This document shows positions 16,339 through 24,814 of a stretch of 64,000 nucleotides of DNA, one piece after another. The stretch spans positions 1 to 64,000 of the forward strand of contig NZ_BMRM01000021.1 of NCBI RefSeq assembly GCF_014648635.1. Reading direction: 5' to 3'. The number at the start of each line of letters is the position of its first letter. Position 1 is the stretch's first letter. Position numbers and translations under genes: made by a program. The stretch comes from Streptomyces cinerochromogenes. Its GTDB lineage: Bacteria > Actinomycetota > Actinomycetes > Streptomycetales > Streptomycetaceae. The notes beneath the pieces were generated by a model. That model ran no database searches and had not been told where the DNA came from. It worked only from the letters and a program-made list of their open reading frames with translations.

Positions 16339-16815
16339 TCAAATCTGCGGCACACCTGCAGGCGGAGACGGCTCCGGAAGGTGGGGTGCCAGCGTCGGCC
16401 ACCAGGACGGATGATCGAGCACAACCTGCCGTAAGGCAGGAGATGATGCGAACATTCCGGCTACGTAGTGATCCCAGCAATCGTACTCACTTGTCCCCGG
16501 GGCCAGTGATTTGATCATGAGGCCGTAGTCAAGAGCGTCGGCGAACATGTGAGCCAGGGTCAGGACCTGTTCCTTCTCATCTCCAGGTCCGGGCACAGGA
16601 GCATCGTTGAAGAAGTACTTGTTCAGCTGAGGATGCTGGAAAATGAGTGTGCCGACGTTGTGGAGTCGTTCCACACTGTTGTAGATGGCTGACGCCGCTG
16701 CGATTCCGTTGGTGATGACCGTTTGCCGGGTCAGCTGGCGGATTTGCCAAGCAGAAAACAGGATAGAGAACACTGCTGCTGCAGAGGCTATGATGCCGAA
16801 GATCAGAGCGCTCAA
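16339..16815 (-). CDS. Membrane-anchored protein of unknown function
   Basis: A 158-residue protein with one N-terminal transmembrane helix (ALIFGIIASAAAVFSILFSA, residues 3-22), then a soluble, largely helical domain containing ITNGIAAASAIYNSVERLHN and ADALDYGLMIKSLAPGTSEY. This layout recurs in Streptomyces proteins with no assigned role. The start is TTG at 16815 behind GAGGGGGA. GC is low, as in the convergent amidohydrolase gene; both may belong to one acquired segment. Confidence 0.65.
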   Translation of the reverse strand: MSALIFGIIASAAAVFSILFSAWQIRQLTRQTVITNGIAAASAIYNSVERLHNVGTLIFQHPQLNKYFFNDAPVPGPGDEKEQVLTLAHMFADALDYGLMIKSLAPGTSEYDCWDHYVAGMFASSPALRQVVLDHPSWWPTLAPHLPEPSPPAGVPQI

Positions 16816-16960
16816 GGTCCCCCCTCATGCCACAAACCCCTGGGTGACCTTCCCTGATCTGCGGACTTCAACCCCCGCCGCGCCGTCGGTGTAAGTTGGC
16901 GAATTCACTCTGGCATCAAACAATGCAGGAGAAACGCCCGACAGCCCGGCAACGCCGGAG

Positions 16961-17236
16961 TCAGGGGGTCGGCTCGGAGCGGATCAGGACGCGGTGATCG
17001 GCGGGGCTGACACCGCGGACGCGCTGGAAGGCCGTGCTGAGCGCGAAGGCGCTGCTGTAGCCGACCTGACGGGCGACCGAGGCGAGAGTGGCGTCGGCGC
17101 GCGAGGTGCCGACCTCGGCGGCGAGACGGGCGACCGTCCTCGGCGGCCAGCAGCACCACGGCCGGCAGCGTGCGCAGCAGCCGTTCGGTGACCTCGCCGG
17201 GCAGCTGGTAGGTGCCGCTGATCAGCACATGGTGGG
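16961..17236 (-). pseudogene. Truncated, frameshifted AraC-family regulator remnant
   Basis: Reading leftwards from 17236, the strand gives HHVLISGTYQLPGEVTERLL, the end of an AraC_binding_2/cupin_6-type ligand domain, then jumps frame and content to ARLAAEVGTSRADATLASVA and GYSSAFALSTAFQRVRGVSP, the second HTH half of an AraC protein, ending at 16961. The start of the ligand domain and the first HTH half are absent. A deletion has therefore joined two parts of one gene, and its 5' end is replaced by the divergent DUF1772 remnant. Confidence 0.65.
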
Positions 17237-17708
17237 CGACACTCACCACCGGACTCGGCGCCGGCCTGTTCTACGCCTACTCCTGCTCGGTGATGCCGGG
17301 GTTGGCCCGTGCCGACGACCGGAGCTTCATCGAGGTGATGCAGCGGATCAACGTGGCGGTTCTCAACGGCTGGTTCATGCTGTCCGTCCTGGGCGCCATG
17401 GTGCTGGTCAGCGTCGCGGGCGTGCTGGTGCTGCGGGACGGCGACCGGACGATGCTGCTGTGGATCGGCGCGGCGGCCACCTTCCAGCTCGCCGTGCTGG
17501 TGATCACCAGGACGGTCAGCGTCCCGCTCAACGACCGGCTCGCGGCGGCCGGCACACCGGACCGCATCGCCGATCCCGCCGCTGTGCGGGCAGCCTTCGA
17601 GACCGCCTGGGTCAGGCGGAACCTGATCCGCGCGCTGACGTGCACCGCTTCGTTCGCCTGCATCGCCTGGGCCCTGCGACTCTCGGCCCGCACACCCTCG
17701 CGGACTGA
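17237..17708 (+). pseudogene. DUF1772 (anthrone-oxygenase-like) membrane protein, 5' truncated
   Basis: From 17237 the plus strand reads a DUF1772 protein from inside its first transmembrane helix (TTGLGAGLFYAYSCSVMPGL) through NRINVAVLNG-type sequence to the typical WVRRNLIRALTCTASFAC end. The first residues are missing and replaced by sequence antisense to the AraC remnant. No stop follows in frame: the frame runs on into the HdeD-like gene, while a TGA is present in another frame at 17706. DUF1772 genes often lie divergent from a regulator; here one deletion seems to have removed the shared promoter and both 5' ends. Confidence 0.6.
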
Positions 17709-17952
17709 GCACCGCTCATGTGCGGGCATGCGCCGGCTCACGCCATGCTACCCACGCCCCAGTTGTCCCCCAGCCATCCAGGCGGGGGTCGTGCGGGGTG
17801 TCCATGCCGTCATCAAGTCCCGTCCTTCCCGCGAACGATGCGCGGTGCGTCGGGTAACCGCACCTCCCGCGGCCTCGGCGTCCCACCCGGTACGGGAGCG
17901 AACTCGGGGTACGCGTGAGGGACCGGTTCGGTCGAGCGAAGGGGATGAGCGA

Positions 17953-18513
17953 GTGCGTCGGCAGCTGATGTGGATGCTGGTGCTGCGGGGTGCGGCGGCC
18001 TTGTTGTTCGGGATCGCCGCTCTGGTATGGCCGGGGGTGACGGTACTGGCGCTGGCGCTGCTGTTCGGTGTGTACGCGCTCGTCGACGGTGTGGCGCTGC
18101 TGGCCGGTGCCTTGCGCAAGGAAGGCGACAAAGGGCACCGTCTCGCACACGCGGTCGGTGGTGTCCTGGGCATCGCGGCAGGCGTGATCACCATCGCCTG
18201 GCCCGGCGTGACCGCGCTGGCGCTGGTCACCTTGGTCGGCGCCTGGGCTGTGATCACCGGCATCTCCGAGATCTGGGCAGCGGTGCACTTCCGTCGGGAG
18301 TTGCACCATGAGTGGCTGCTGTTCCTGGCCGGTGCCGCCTCCGTGGTCGCCGGAGTGCTGCTCTGGGCCCGGCCGGACGTGGGCGCGATCACCGTTGCCC
18401 AGATCATCGGGATCTACGCGCTGATCTCGGGCGTGCTGGCACTCGGTGCCGCGCGGCGGCTGCACGGCACCACCGCCACAGCGCATGCGACCCGCCACGC
18501 CCGGCACGCCTAG
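17953..18513 (+). CDS. HdeD-like (DUF308) membrane protein
   Basis: A 186-residue integral membrane protein with about six hydrophobic helices arranged as repeated pairs (GAAALLFGIAALVWPGVTVL then VGGVLGIAAGVITIAWPG then ASVVAGVLLWARPDVGAI), the repeat pattern of the HdeD/DUF308 family linked to acid stress in enterobacteria. The role in Streptomyces is unknown. GTG at 17953 follows AAGGGG; ATG at 17968 is an alternative. The same frame is open upstream through the DUF1772 remnant only because that gene lost its stop. Confidence 0.85.
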   Translation: MRRQLMWMLVLRGAAALLFGIAALVWPGVTVLALALLFGVYALVDGVALLAGALRKEGDKGHRLAHAVGGVLGIAAGVITIAWPGVTALALVTLVGAWAVITGISEIWAAVHFRRELHHEWLLFLAGAASVVAGVLLWARPDVGAITVAQIIGIYALISGVLALGAARRLHGTTATAHATRHARHA

Positions 18514-18723
18514 GCACCGACGCGCCACCGTGCTGAGGCCGTGCATCGTCGACGCGGACACCCGCCTGGTGGCGGGATCCGCCCGACCGGCACCCGGAAA
18601 CAAGGCAGACGCTCGACCACCGCTACGAGCGCCCACCCCGCAGCTATCTCGCCTTCCGGGACTCGCCGCAGCCATCTACCGCTACGAGCGACTCGTCCGC
18701 CTCACCACATCGGACACGGTCTT

Positions 18724-18751
18724 GGGGGCCGCCTGCTGAAGCGCGGCCCCC
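18724..18751 (-). terminator. Terminator hairpin of the chitinase gene
   Basis: GGGGGCCGC (18724-18732) pairs perfectly with GCGGCCCCC (18743-18751) around a 10-base loop, 25 bases beyond the chitinase stop. No T-run, typical of Streptomyces. Confidence 0.6.
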
Positions 18752-18775
18752 GGGCAGGTCCGGGGAGGCGGTGGT

Positions 18776-20302
18776 TCAGCAGGCGCCGAGGTCCTGCCAG
18801 ACGCCCCACTCGCCGGTGGTGCCGGGTTCCTCGCCCGTCGTCCACCACTTGGCCTTCCAGGTGTGCCCCTTGTACGAGACCTGCTGGCCGCCGGTGTAGA
18901 CCTTGTCCTTGGCCCACGGGGCGGCGGTGCACTGGCTGCCGGAACCGCCGGTGACGGTCAGGGAGTAGGTGGCCGAGTGGCTGCCCGAGGTGCCCGCGCC
19001 GGTCACGGTGAGGGTGTAGGTGCCGGAGGCCGCGGCGGAGGTGGTGGCCAGGGTGAGGGTGGAAGTGCCGCCCGCGGTGACAGACGTCGGGCTGAGGGAG
19101 GCGGTGACGCCCGCCGGGGCTCCGCTGACGCTGAGTTTCACGTTCTGGGCGTCCCCCGCGGTCACGGCCGTCTTCACGGTGGCCGTGGCGGACTGGCCGG
19201 CCGTCACGGAGCCGGAAGACGGAGTGAGCGCGACGGAGAAGTCGTTGGACGGCGTGGTGGGGCCGCCACCGGTGAACGGGGCGAAGACGTGCGTGAAGTC
19301 CCACGTGTTCTGCTGGATGCCGGAGCAGTTGTCCGCGGCGGCGCCGCCCGGGCAACTGCCGTTGTCCCGCTGCAGCGCCCAGAAGGACAGGGTGTTGATG
19401 CCCTTGGCGACCGCCCAGTCGTACACGGTGCGGGCGTTGGCCAGGGTGAAGGTCTCCGCCTTGCCGAAGTCGTCGACGCCCGGCATCTCCGTGACGCCGA
19501 CCATGTTCCACAACTGGGCCGCGCTCTTGCCCGGGTACAGCTGCGCGAGCAGGTCGTACAGGCCCTGGGCGGCGGTCTGGGTGTCCTTCGCCATGTCGTG
19601 GGCCTGGTTGTCGTAGTAGTCGAACGTCATGAGGTTCACGACGTCGACCCGGGTGCCGTTGGCGACCGCGTTGCGCAGCAGCGCCTCGCCGGTGTCCCCG
19701 AGGCCGTGCGTGGTGGTCGGCAGGGTGTAGGAGATCTCCACCTTGCGCCCGTTGGCCGCGGCCCAGTCCTCGACCAGCTTGATGGCCTTGTTGCGGCGGT
19801 CGATGGCGGCGGTGTTGTCGAGCGAGTCGACCTCGATGTCCATGTCGAGCCGCGAGATGTCGTAGGTGGTGATGACCTTCTCGTACGCGGCGGCGATCTG
19901 CTGCACGTCGGTGCAGCTGTCGGCGATCTCGGTGCCGGTGGTGTCGGCCGTGTAACCCCCGAACGAGGGGATGACGTCACCGCCGTTGCTCTGGATCGTC
20001 TTGATGTCGGCGCCGAAGGACGAGGCGGCGATCGGCATGCTCGTGTCGCCGTTCCAGTACGGCGTGCAGGAGCCCTTGGAGGCGGTCTGCAGGAACGCCA
20101 TCGTCAGGTGCTTGGCGCCCGACTGGGCGGACAGGGCGGCGGGGCTCTCGCCGGTCCAGGCCTCGAAGTAGGGGGCGAAGACGTGGTTCGGCAGCGGCGT
20201 CGCGGCCTGGGCGGTGCCGGTTCCCGTGAGGGCGAGGCCCGTTGCGGCCGCCACGGTGGCGGCAGCGGTGAGGGCTGCGCGGAAGGAACGCACGAGTCTC
20301 AT
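18776..20302 (-). CDS. Secreted GH18 chitinase with C-terminal chitin-binding domain
   Basis: A 508-residue exo-enzyme. A Sec signal peptide (residues 1-33, ending AQA) precedes a GH18 barrel whose active-site motif RLDMDIE places the catalytic acid at E157. A Ser/Thr/Gly-rich immunoglobulin-like domain (about 355-455, FSVALTPSSGSVTAGQSATA) is followed by a CBM5/12 domain (WAKDKVYTGGQQVSYKGHTW) ending GVWQDLGAC. Hydrolyses chitin outside the cell. The divergent AA10 gene ends with nearly the same domain. Two GGTCTNGACC-like sites in the intergenic region point to DasR control by glucosamine-phosphates. Confidence 0.95.
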   Translation of the reverse strand: MRLVRSFRAALTAAATVAAATGLALTGTGTAQAATPLPNHVFAPYFEAWTGESPAALSAQSGAKHLTMAFLQTASKGSCTPYWNGDTSMPIAASSFGADIKTIQSNGGDVIPSFGGYTADTTGTEIADSCTDVQQIAAAYEKVITTYDISRLDMDIEVDSLDNTAAIDRRNKAIKLVEDWAAANGRKVEISYTLPTTTHGLGDTGEALLRNAVANGTRVDVVNLMTFDYYDNQAHDMAKDTQTAAQGLYDLLAQLYPGKSAAQLWNMVGVTEMPGVDDFGKAETFTLANARTVYDWAVAKGINTLSFWALQRDNGSCPGGAAADNCSGIQQNTWDFTHVFAPFTGGGPTTPSNDFSVALTPSSGSVTAGQSATATVKTAVTAGDAQNVKLSVSGAPAGVTASLSPTSVTAGGTSTLTLATTSAAASGTYTLTVTGAGTSGSHSATYSLTVTGGSGSQCTAAPWAKDKVYTGGQQVSYKGHTWKAKWWTTGEEPGTTGEWGVWQDLGAC

Positions 20303-20396
20303 GTCAGTCCCGGTGTGAGGAGAGGGTGGCCGATGTCCTTGGAGAGGACAGGGAGTTGCCGACTACTGGGATAGCCCCCACCCGAGACGGGGTCAA

Positions 20397-20426
20397 TGGT
20401 CTGGACCAAAATGGGACTAGACCAAT
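20397..20426. promoter_or_regulatory. DasR-type site(s) upstream of the chitinase gene
   Basis: TGGTCTGGACCA (20397-20408) is a perfect 12-base palindrome apart from the centre and differs by one base from the dre core TGGTCTAGACCA. A second, imperfect copy (GGGACTAGACCAAT, 20413-20426) follows. Both are about 95-125 bases upstream of the chitinase start. DasR is the GntR repressor of chitin and N-acetylglucosamine use in Streptomyces. Confidence 0.75.
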
Positions 20427-20550
20427 TCGGATCACCCGGCTCGTCCTCCCTGGACAACGCGCCCGACAGGGCGCTGGACCACGTCCGAACGTCCGGCGCG
20501 GGGAGCGTCTGTCGCCGCGAGCCCTCTTGACCGACCCTGACGTGAGGCTA

Positions 20551-20562
20551 TGGTCTAGACCT
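20551..20562. promoter_or_regulatory. DasR-type site upstream of the AA10 gene
   Basis: TGGTCTAGACCT matches the dre core in 11 of 12 positions and lies 60 bases before the LPMO start. With the sites near the chitinase, it places both chitin-degrading genes under one regulator. Confidence 0.8.
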
Positions 20563-20622
20563 AGTCGGGCCCTGGACCGGACCATGACGTGACCACACAC
20601 TCCCGTAGGAAGGTGAGTTGGC

Positions 20623-21336
20623 ATGAACGCAAGAAGACGGGCGGCTCTCGCGATCGGTGCGCTGGTCGCTCCGGTGCTCGCCGTGAGCCTCCCGGCGAGC
20701 ACGGCCGGCGCCCACGGATGGGTGACGCTGCCGACGAGCCGTCAGGAACAGTGCGCCGAGGGCGTCGTGGCCTGCGGACAGATCAAGTACGAACCGCAGA
20801 GCGTCGAGGGACCGAAGGGCCTGCAGAGCTGTAGCGGCGGACACGCGGAGTACGCCGAGCTCGACGACGACAGCAAGGGCTGGAAAGCCACTTCGGTCGG
20901 CACTACGGCGACGTTCACGTGGCACAACACGGCCCGGCACTCCACCGCGAACTGGCAGTACTTCATCAACGGCCAGAAGATCGCCGAGTTCGACGGCCAC
21001 AACCAGCAGCCGGCCGCGGACGTCAGCCAGCAGGTGAACTTCGGCGGCTTCACGGGCCGGCAGAAGGTGCTCGCCGTCTGGAACATCGCCGACACCGCCA
21101 ATGCGTTCTATTCCTGCATCGACGTCACCATCGGCGGGAGCAGCGGCGGCGGGGGCAACGGAGGGGGTGGCGGGGGCACCTGCACGGCGCCGACCTGGGA
21201 CCCCGCCCGGGTCTACAACGGCGGCGACACCGTGTCCTACGAGGGCCACAACTGGCGAGCCAAGTGGTGGGTGACCGGCGACAAGCCCGGAACCACCGGC
21301 CCATGGGGTGTCTGGGAGGACCTCGGGGCCTGCTAG
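20623..21336 (+). CDS. Secreted AA10 lytic polysaccharide monooxygenase with CBM5/12
   Basis: A 237-residue copper enzyme that oxidatively breaks crystalline chitin. Signal peptidase would cut after TAGA (residue 30) to expose H31, the first copper ligand (HGWVTLPTSR); the second is H106 in TARHSTANW. The AA10 domain ends with NAFYSCIDVTIGG, then a Gly/Ser linker, then a CBM5/12 domain (CTAPTWDPARVYNGGDTVSY) ending GVWEDLGAC. ATG 20623 follows AGGAAGGTGAG. Acts with the divergent chitinase; a DasR-like site sits in its promoter. Confidence 0.95.
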   Translation: MNARRRAALAIGALVAPVLAVSLPASTAGAHGWVTLPTSRQEQCAEGVVACGQIKYEPQSVEGPKGLQSCSGGHAEYAELDDDSKGWKATSVGTTATFTWHNTARHSTANWQYFINGQKIAEFDGHNQQPAADVSQQVNFGGFTGRQKVLAVWNIADTANAFYSCIDVTIGGSSGGGGNGGGGGGTCTAPTWDPARVYNGGDTVSYEGHNWRAKWWVTGDKPGTTGPWGVWEDLGAC

Positions 21337-21644
21337 GACCTCTCTCGTCCGGATCTCGCCGGGGTGCATGGTGCCGGACACGCGCATCTGCCGCCTTGCC
21401 GTCACTCGCCGACGCTCCCCCGTCGACTCCCTCCTCCGCCTCGCGACTGCACGCACCAGAGCCCGTTCGGGTCGGCCAGGAAGTGCCGTCCCCCGGGATA
21501 GGGGCTGACCCTGAGGACGAGCCCTGTGGGTCGTCCCGTAACCACTGGCCGAGTCGCGTGACCGAGGCTCTGGGCGGCGGGGGTCCGGGGCCGGGGTCGG
21601 ATATCCGCGCGACTCCGGCCCGACGGCTGTGGCAGCCTGCGGAC
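21337..21644. other. Intergenic, possible gene remnant on the minus strand
   Basis: No gene. The minus strand at about 21530-21440 reads GGRHFLADPNGLWCVQS in one frame, reminiscent of the end of a VOC/glyoxalase-like domain (DPDGN-type motif), but there is no supporting start or fold. Confidence 0.35.
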
Positions 21645-21983
21645 ATGCCAGAGCTGCGAGAACACGCAGGCCGTCACTACGCCGTCCAGTTCCACTACGC
21701 CCTGCCCGACGACGCCTGGGCCGTGGAGCTGAGCGAAGCCGTGCCTGCGCCGGCCGCGAGGGCCGATGTCCCCGACGCGATGACCCACCGGCCCGGAGCT
21801 GCCTTCCTGGTGGCCTTCGTCCCCGACGAGGACCCGGCCCTGGAACCGACCGTCCACATCCACAGCCACGACGAGCACATTGTCCCCTACGAGATCATGC
21901 GGTGGTTCATGGAACAGGTCGCCGGGCAGGTCGAACGCTGCCGCACTGCCTACGCGCAGCAGGATCCAGAAGCAGTGGAATGA
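21645..21983 (+). CDS. Hypothetical protein
   Basis: A 112-residue acidic, soluble protein without recognised domain. Visible features: HYAVQFHYALPDDAWAVELS near the start, a central AAFLVAFVPDEDPALEPTVH strand pair, then a histidine-rich segment HIHSHDEHIVPYEIMRW. No signal peptide. ATG 21645 has only a weak GCGGAC upstream. Monocistronic. Codon usage supports a real gene. Confidence 0.55.
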   Translation: MPELREHAGRHYAVQFHYALPDDAWAVELSEAVPAPAARADVPDAMTHRPGAAFLVAFVPDEDPALEPTVHIHSHDEHIVPYEIMRWFMEQVAGQVERCRTAYAQQDPEAVE

Positions 21984-22161
21984 TCTCGCCGTGGCTGGCG
22001 ACCGAGTCCCGCTGGTCGCGGCCTACCGGCGAACGAACCTGACACCAAAACAACTCGCGCCGCTGTTCGGGGGGCCATGGCCGGCGGCGGACCGGATCAT
22101 CGACCACCGCGTCACCACCGCCGGCCACCCGGGAGCCCCGGCGGTGGCGACCGCCGGTGAC

Positions 22162-23064
22162 TCACCGCCGGCGGGAGATGGCGACACCGGTCAGACAGAG
22201 CACGCCGCCGAAGAGCCCGTATACCGTCGGGATCTCCGCGAGCAGCAGCCACGACAACAGCACCGACACGGCCGGAACGGCGTAGGTCACCGCGGACAGC
22301 CGGCCGGCGTCCATGCGGCGCAGCGCGTAAGCCCACGCGGTGAAACCGATGGCCGTGGGGAACACGCCCAGATAGACGGCGCCTAGCACCACTCCGGTGG
22401 ACGCCACCTTCAGCTCGCCGACCAGCTGCGGCGCCCAGGGCAACAGGACCACGGTGGCGACGACACAGCCGAGCCAGATCGCGGTCAGCCCGTCGACGTG
22501 GCGCAACGTGACCTTCTGGATCATGACGCCCGCGGCGTAGAGCGCTGCGGCCAGCAGGCACAGCAGAACGCCTGCCCAGTCGCGCTGTACGGTTGCCCCG
22601 GTCGCGATGAGCGCGGTTCCGCCCAGTGCGACGAGCGCGCCGGCGATGAGGGACCGTGAGAAGCCTTCACCGAGGAACTTCCCGGCGGCGATGGCGACAA
22701 GCAGCGGCGCGAGGTTCACCAGCAGTGCGGCGGTCCCCGCATCGACGTGCCGTTCCCCCGCGTTGAGGGCGACGGTGTAGCCGGCGAGCCACAGCACGGC
22801 GTACGCCGCGATCAGCAGGAACGCCTTGCGGGACAGGCGGACACGGACCGCCCGCCTGGCCGCCGCGATCACCGTGAGCGTGACGGCCGCGATGCCGAGC
22901 CGGAGCAGCGCCAACGGCGCAGGGGACAACGCGTGCCCGACGCCGCGGATGGCAACGAAGGCCGAGGCCCACAGCACTACCGCGAGCCCGGCGGCGGCCG
23001 CGATCTTGCCCATGTCTGTTCTGCCGGCGCCGGTGGGTCGGGCGGTCTCAACTAGATCGGTCAC
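22162..23064 (-). CDS. EamA/DMT family transporter
   Basis: A 300-residue inner-membrane protein with ten predicted helices in two EamA repeats (GLAVVLWASAFVAIRGVG at the start, YLGVFPTAIGFTAWAYALRR in the second half), typical of drug/metabolite exporters (RhaT/YdcZ-like). Substrate unknown. GTG 23064 is used here; ATG 23013, directly before the first helix, is an alternative. It is divergent from a LysR gene, with an inverted repeat between, which suggests an exporter induced by its substrate via that regulator. Confidence 0.88.
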   Translation of the reverse strand: MTDLVETARPTGAGRTDMGKIAAAAGLAVVLWASAFVAIRGVGHALSPAPLALLRLGIAAVTLTVIAAARRAVRVRLSRKAFLLIAAYAVLWLAGYTVALNAGERHVDAGTAALLVNLAPLLVAIAAGKFLGEGFSRSLIAGALVALGGTALIATGATVQRDWAGVLLCLLAAALYAAGVMIQKVTLRHVDGLTAIWLGCVVATVVLLPWAPQLVGELKVASTGVVLGAVYLGVFPTAIGFTAWAYALRRMDAGRLSAVTYAVPAVSVLLSWLLLAEIPTVYGLFGGVLCLTGVAISRRR

Positions 23065-23088
23065 CCAGGCATCATGATCCCCGCGTTC

Positions 23089-23138
23089 TGTACAGCACAA
23101 GCGGCGAGTTCTGCACATCCGTTAAGCAGAGCTGTACA
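23089..23138. promoter_or_regulatory. Inverted repeat TGTACAGC ... GCTGTACA between EamA and LysR genes
   Basis: Perfect 8-base arms at 23089-23096 and 23131-23138 with a 34-base gap, entirely within the 82-base divergent promoter region. The spread of the half-sites fits the two-site (recognition plus activation) binding of LysR-type regulators. Confidence 0.6.
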
Positions 23139-23146
23139 TTGACAGC

Positions 23147-24049
23147 ATGCTGGACATCCCACGGCTCCGCGTCCTGCGGGCGGTCGTCGCGACAGGTTCG
23201 ATCCGCGCGAGCGCCTCCGCGCTCGGCTACACACCGTCCGCGGTGAGCCAGCAGCTCGCCACACTCCAGCGGGAGACCGGGCTGCAGCTGTTCGAACGGT
23301 CCGGTCGCGGCATCGAGCCCACCGCGGCCGGCCGGGCCCTCGCGGCCGAGGCCGAGACGCTGTTCGAGGCGATCAGCCGGGTCGAGCGGGTGGTCGGCGA
23401 TCTGCGCGCCGACCGGGTCGGCAGCCTTTCGATCGGCTACTTCGGCTCGGCCGGCGCCCCGTGGTTGGCGCCGACCGTTGCCGCGCTGCGTGCCGAGTTC
23501 CCGGATCTCCGGCTGGACCTGCTGCTGACCGAGTTCGGGTCGGGCGACCCGGACGTCGACATCTTCGTGGAGGAGAAGGGTGTCGAGCGCCCCGGGTCCG
23601 TCGATGTGCACAGGCTCGCCGAGGACCCCTACCTCGCCGTCGTCCGCGTCGACGATCCCCTCGCCGAGGTGCCGGAGGTGCCGTTGGCGGACCTCGCCGA
23701 GCGGCATTGGGTGGACAACGAACCCCGCGAAGGGGCGTGCCGCCAGGTACTCCTCAACGCCTGCGCACAAGCCGGGTTCGCCCCGAGTTTCGTGGTGGAG
23801 ACACACGACTACCGGACCGCGATGTCCTTCGTGGCAACGGGAATCGGGCTGACCGTGGTGCCGGCGCTCGGTATCGGCGAGCTGCCGGAGGACCTGACGA
23901 CCGTCGCGCTGGTGTCCCCCACTCCGGTCCGGTATCTGAGTCTCGCGGTGAAGAAGTCGATCGCACGGCACCCCGCCGCCCGCCGTGCCGTCGAGTTGCT
24001 GGAAGGCATGGTGTGCGCGGGTACATCCCGAGCGGGCGAAAGGCGTTGA
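23147..24049 (+). CDS. LysR family transcriptional regulator
   Basis: A 300-residue LysR regulator. HTH at residues 1-60 (MLDIPRLRVLRAVVATGS, then YTPSAVSQQLATLQRETG) and effector domain from about residue 88 (SLSIGYFGSAGAPWLAPTVA). ATG 23147 starts right after the inverted repeat, with no clear Shine-Dalgarno. Divergent from the EamA exporter gene, its probable target. Confidence 0.92.
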   Translation: MLDIPRLRVLRAVVATGSIRASASALGYTPSAVSQQLATLQRETGLQLFERSGRGIEPTAAGRALAAEAETLFEAISRVERVVGDLRADRVGSLSIGYFGSAGAPWLAPTVAALRAEFPDLRLDLLLTEFGSGDPDVDIFVEEKGVERPGSVDVHRLAEDPYLAVVRVDDPLAEVPEVPLADLAERHWVDNEPREGACRQVLLNACAQAGFAPSFVVETHDYRTAMSFVATGIGLTVVPALGIGELPEDLTTVALVSPTPVRYLSLAVKKSIARHPAARRAVELLEGMVCAGTSRAGERR

Positions 24050-24144
24050 GGTAGCGGGCGCCGCGTGTGCGACGCTGCCCGCGCCACGGGGCCCGAGGGC
24101 CTCGGCTGCGTGCCCGCCGGAGCGCGACGGGCACGGCGATGGTG

Positions 24145-24723
24145 TCAGACCATGGCGAGCCGGTCCACCAGCAACTCCACCCTCGGCTCGGCGTACTCGG
24201 GCAGCAGGCGGCTCGCGCGGGTCAGGGTGGCGAGCCCGTGCAGGGATGCCCAGAACACCTCGGTGAACAGCCCCGGGTCGATGCCGTTCCCGGCGACCTC
24301 GGCCAGGGACTCCATCAGCGCGGCGAAGGCGTCCTTCAGTGGCTCCGGGGTGTCCTCCTGCGCGTACGCCAGGCCGCCGTCGAGCTGGAAGATGGCGTCG
24401 TACACCGCCGGGTTGCGCTCGGCGAAGTCGAGGTAGGCGCGGGCCAGGGCGGCGACCCGGTCGCGCGGGCCGTCCACGCCGGCGGTCGCGGCACGCACCG
24501 CCGCGGCCAGCTCGGCGGCACCCTCCAGGGCGACGGCGCCGATGATCTCGCGCTTGCCGCGGAAGTGGCTGTAGAGGACGGGCTGGCTGTACTCGATCTG
24601 CTCGGCGAGCCGGCGGGTGGTGACCGCGTCCCAGCCCTGCTGCTCGGCGAGTTCACGGGCCGCCGCCACGATGAGGCGTTCGCGGGCCGCGCGTTCGCGC
24701 TCCTTGCGTTCCTTTACCGACAT
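24145..24723 (-). CDS. TetR/AcrR family regulator
   Basis: A 192-residue TetR repressor. The N-terminal HTH is clear (RLIVAAARELAEQQGWDAVT, TTRRLAEQIEYSQPVLYSHF, residues 15-56), and the C-terminal ligand/dimer domain contains the WHG-type segment FWASLHGLATLTRASRLLP. Divergent from a DUF1772 gene, with two near-identical CTAGC-based palindromes between; it likely represses that cluster and itself. Confidence 0.93.
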   Translation of the reverse strand: MSVKERKERERAARERLIVAAARELAEQQGWDAVTTRRLAEQIEYSQPVLYSHFRGKREIIGAVALEGAAELAAAVRAATAGVDGPRDRVAALARAYLDFAERNPAVYDAIFQLDGGLAYAQEDTPEPLKDAFAALMESLAEVAGNGIDPGLFTEVFWASLHGLATLTRASRLLPEYAEPRVELLVDRLAMV

Positions 24724-24732
24724 GAATCGATC

Positions 24733-24745
24733 CTAGCACTGCTAG
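24733..24745. promoter_or_regulatory. TetR operator 1 (CTAGCACTGCTAG)
   Basis: CTAGC-ACT-GCTAG is a perfect palindrome with 5-base arms and a 3-base centre, 9 bases before the TetR start. Overlap with the leader of the regulator gene suggests autorepression. Confidence 0.75.
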
Positions 24746-24782
24746 ACAATCGAGCGGCAGCAGTACTAGCGTTGCCTCATCC

Positions 24783-24797
24783 GCTAGCGCTGCTAGC
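24783..24797. promoter_or_regulatory. TetR operator 2 (GCTAGCGCTGCTAGC)
   Basis: GCTAGC-GCT-GCTAGC carries the same CTAGCNCTGCTAG core as operator 1 with one extra pair on each side. It lies 17 bases before the DUF1772 start. Between the two operators a half-site (ACTAGCG, from 24764) is also present. Confidence 0.78.
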
Positions 24798-24814
24798 TCA
24801 ATGGAGGGATCGTC

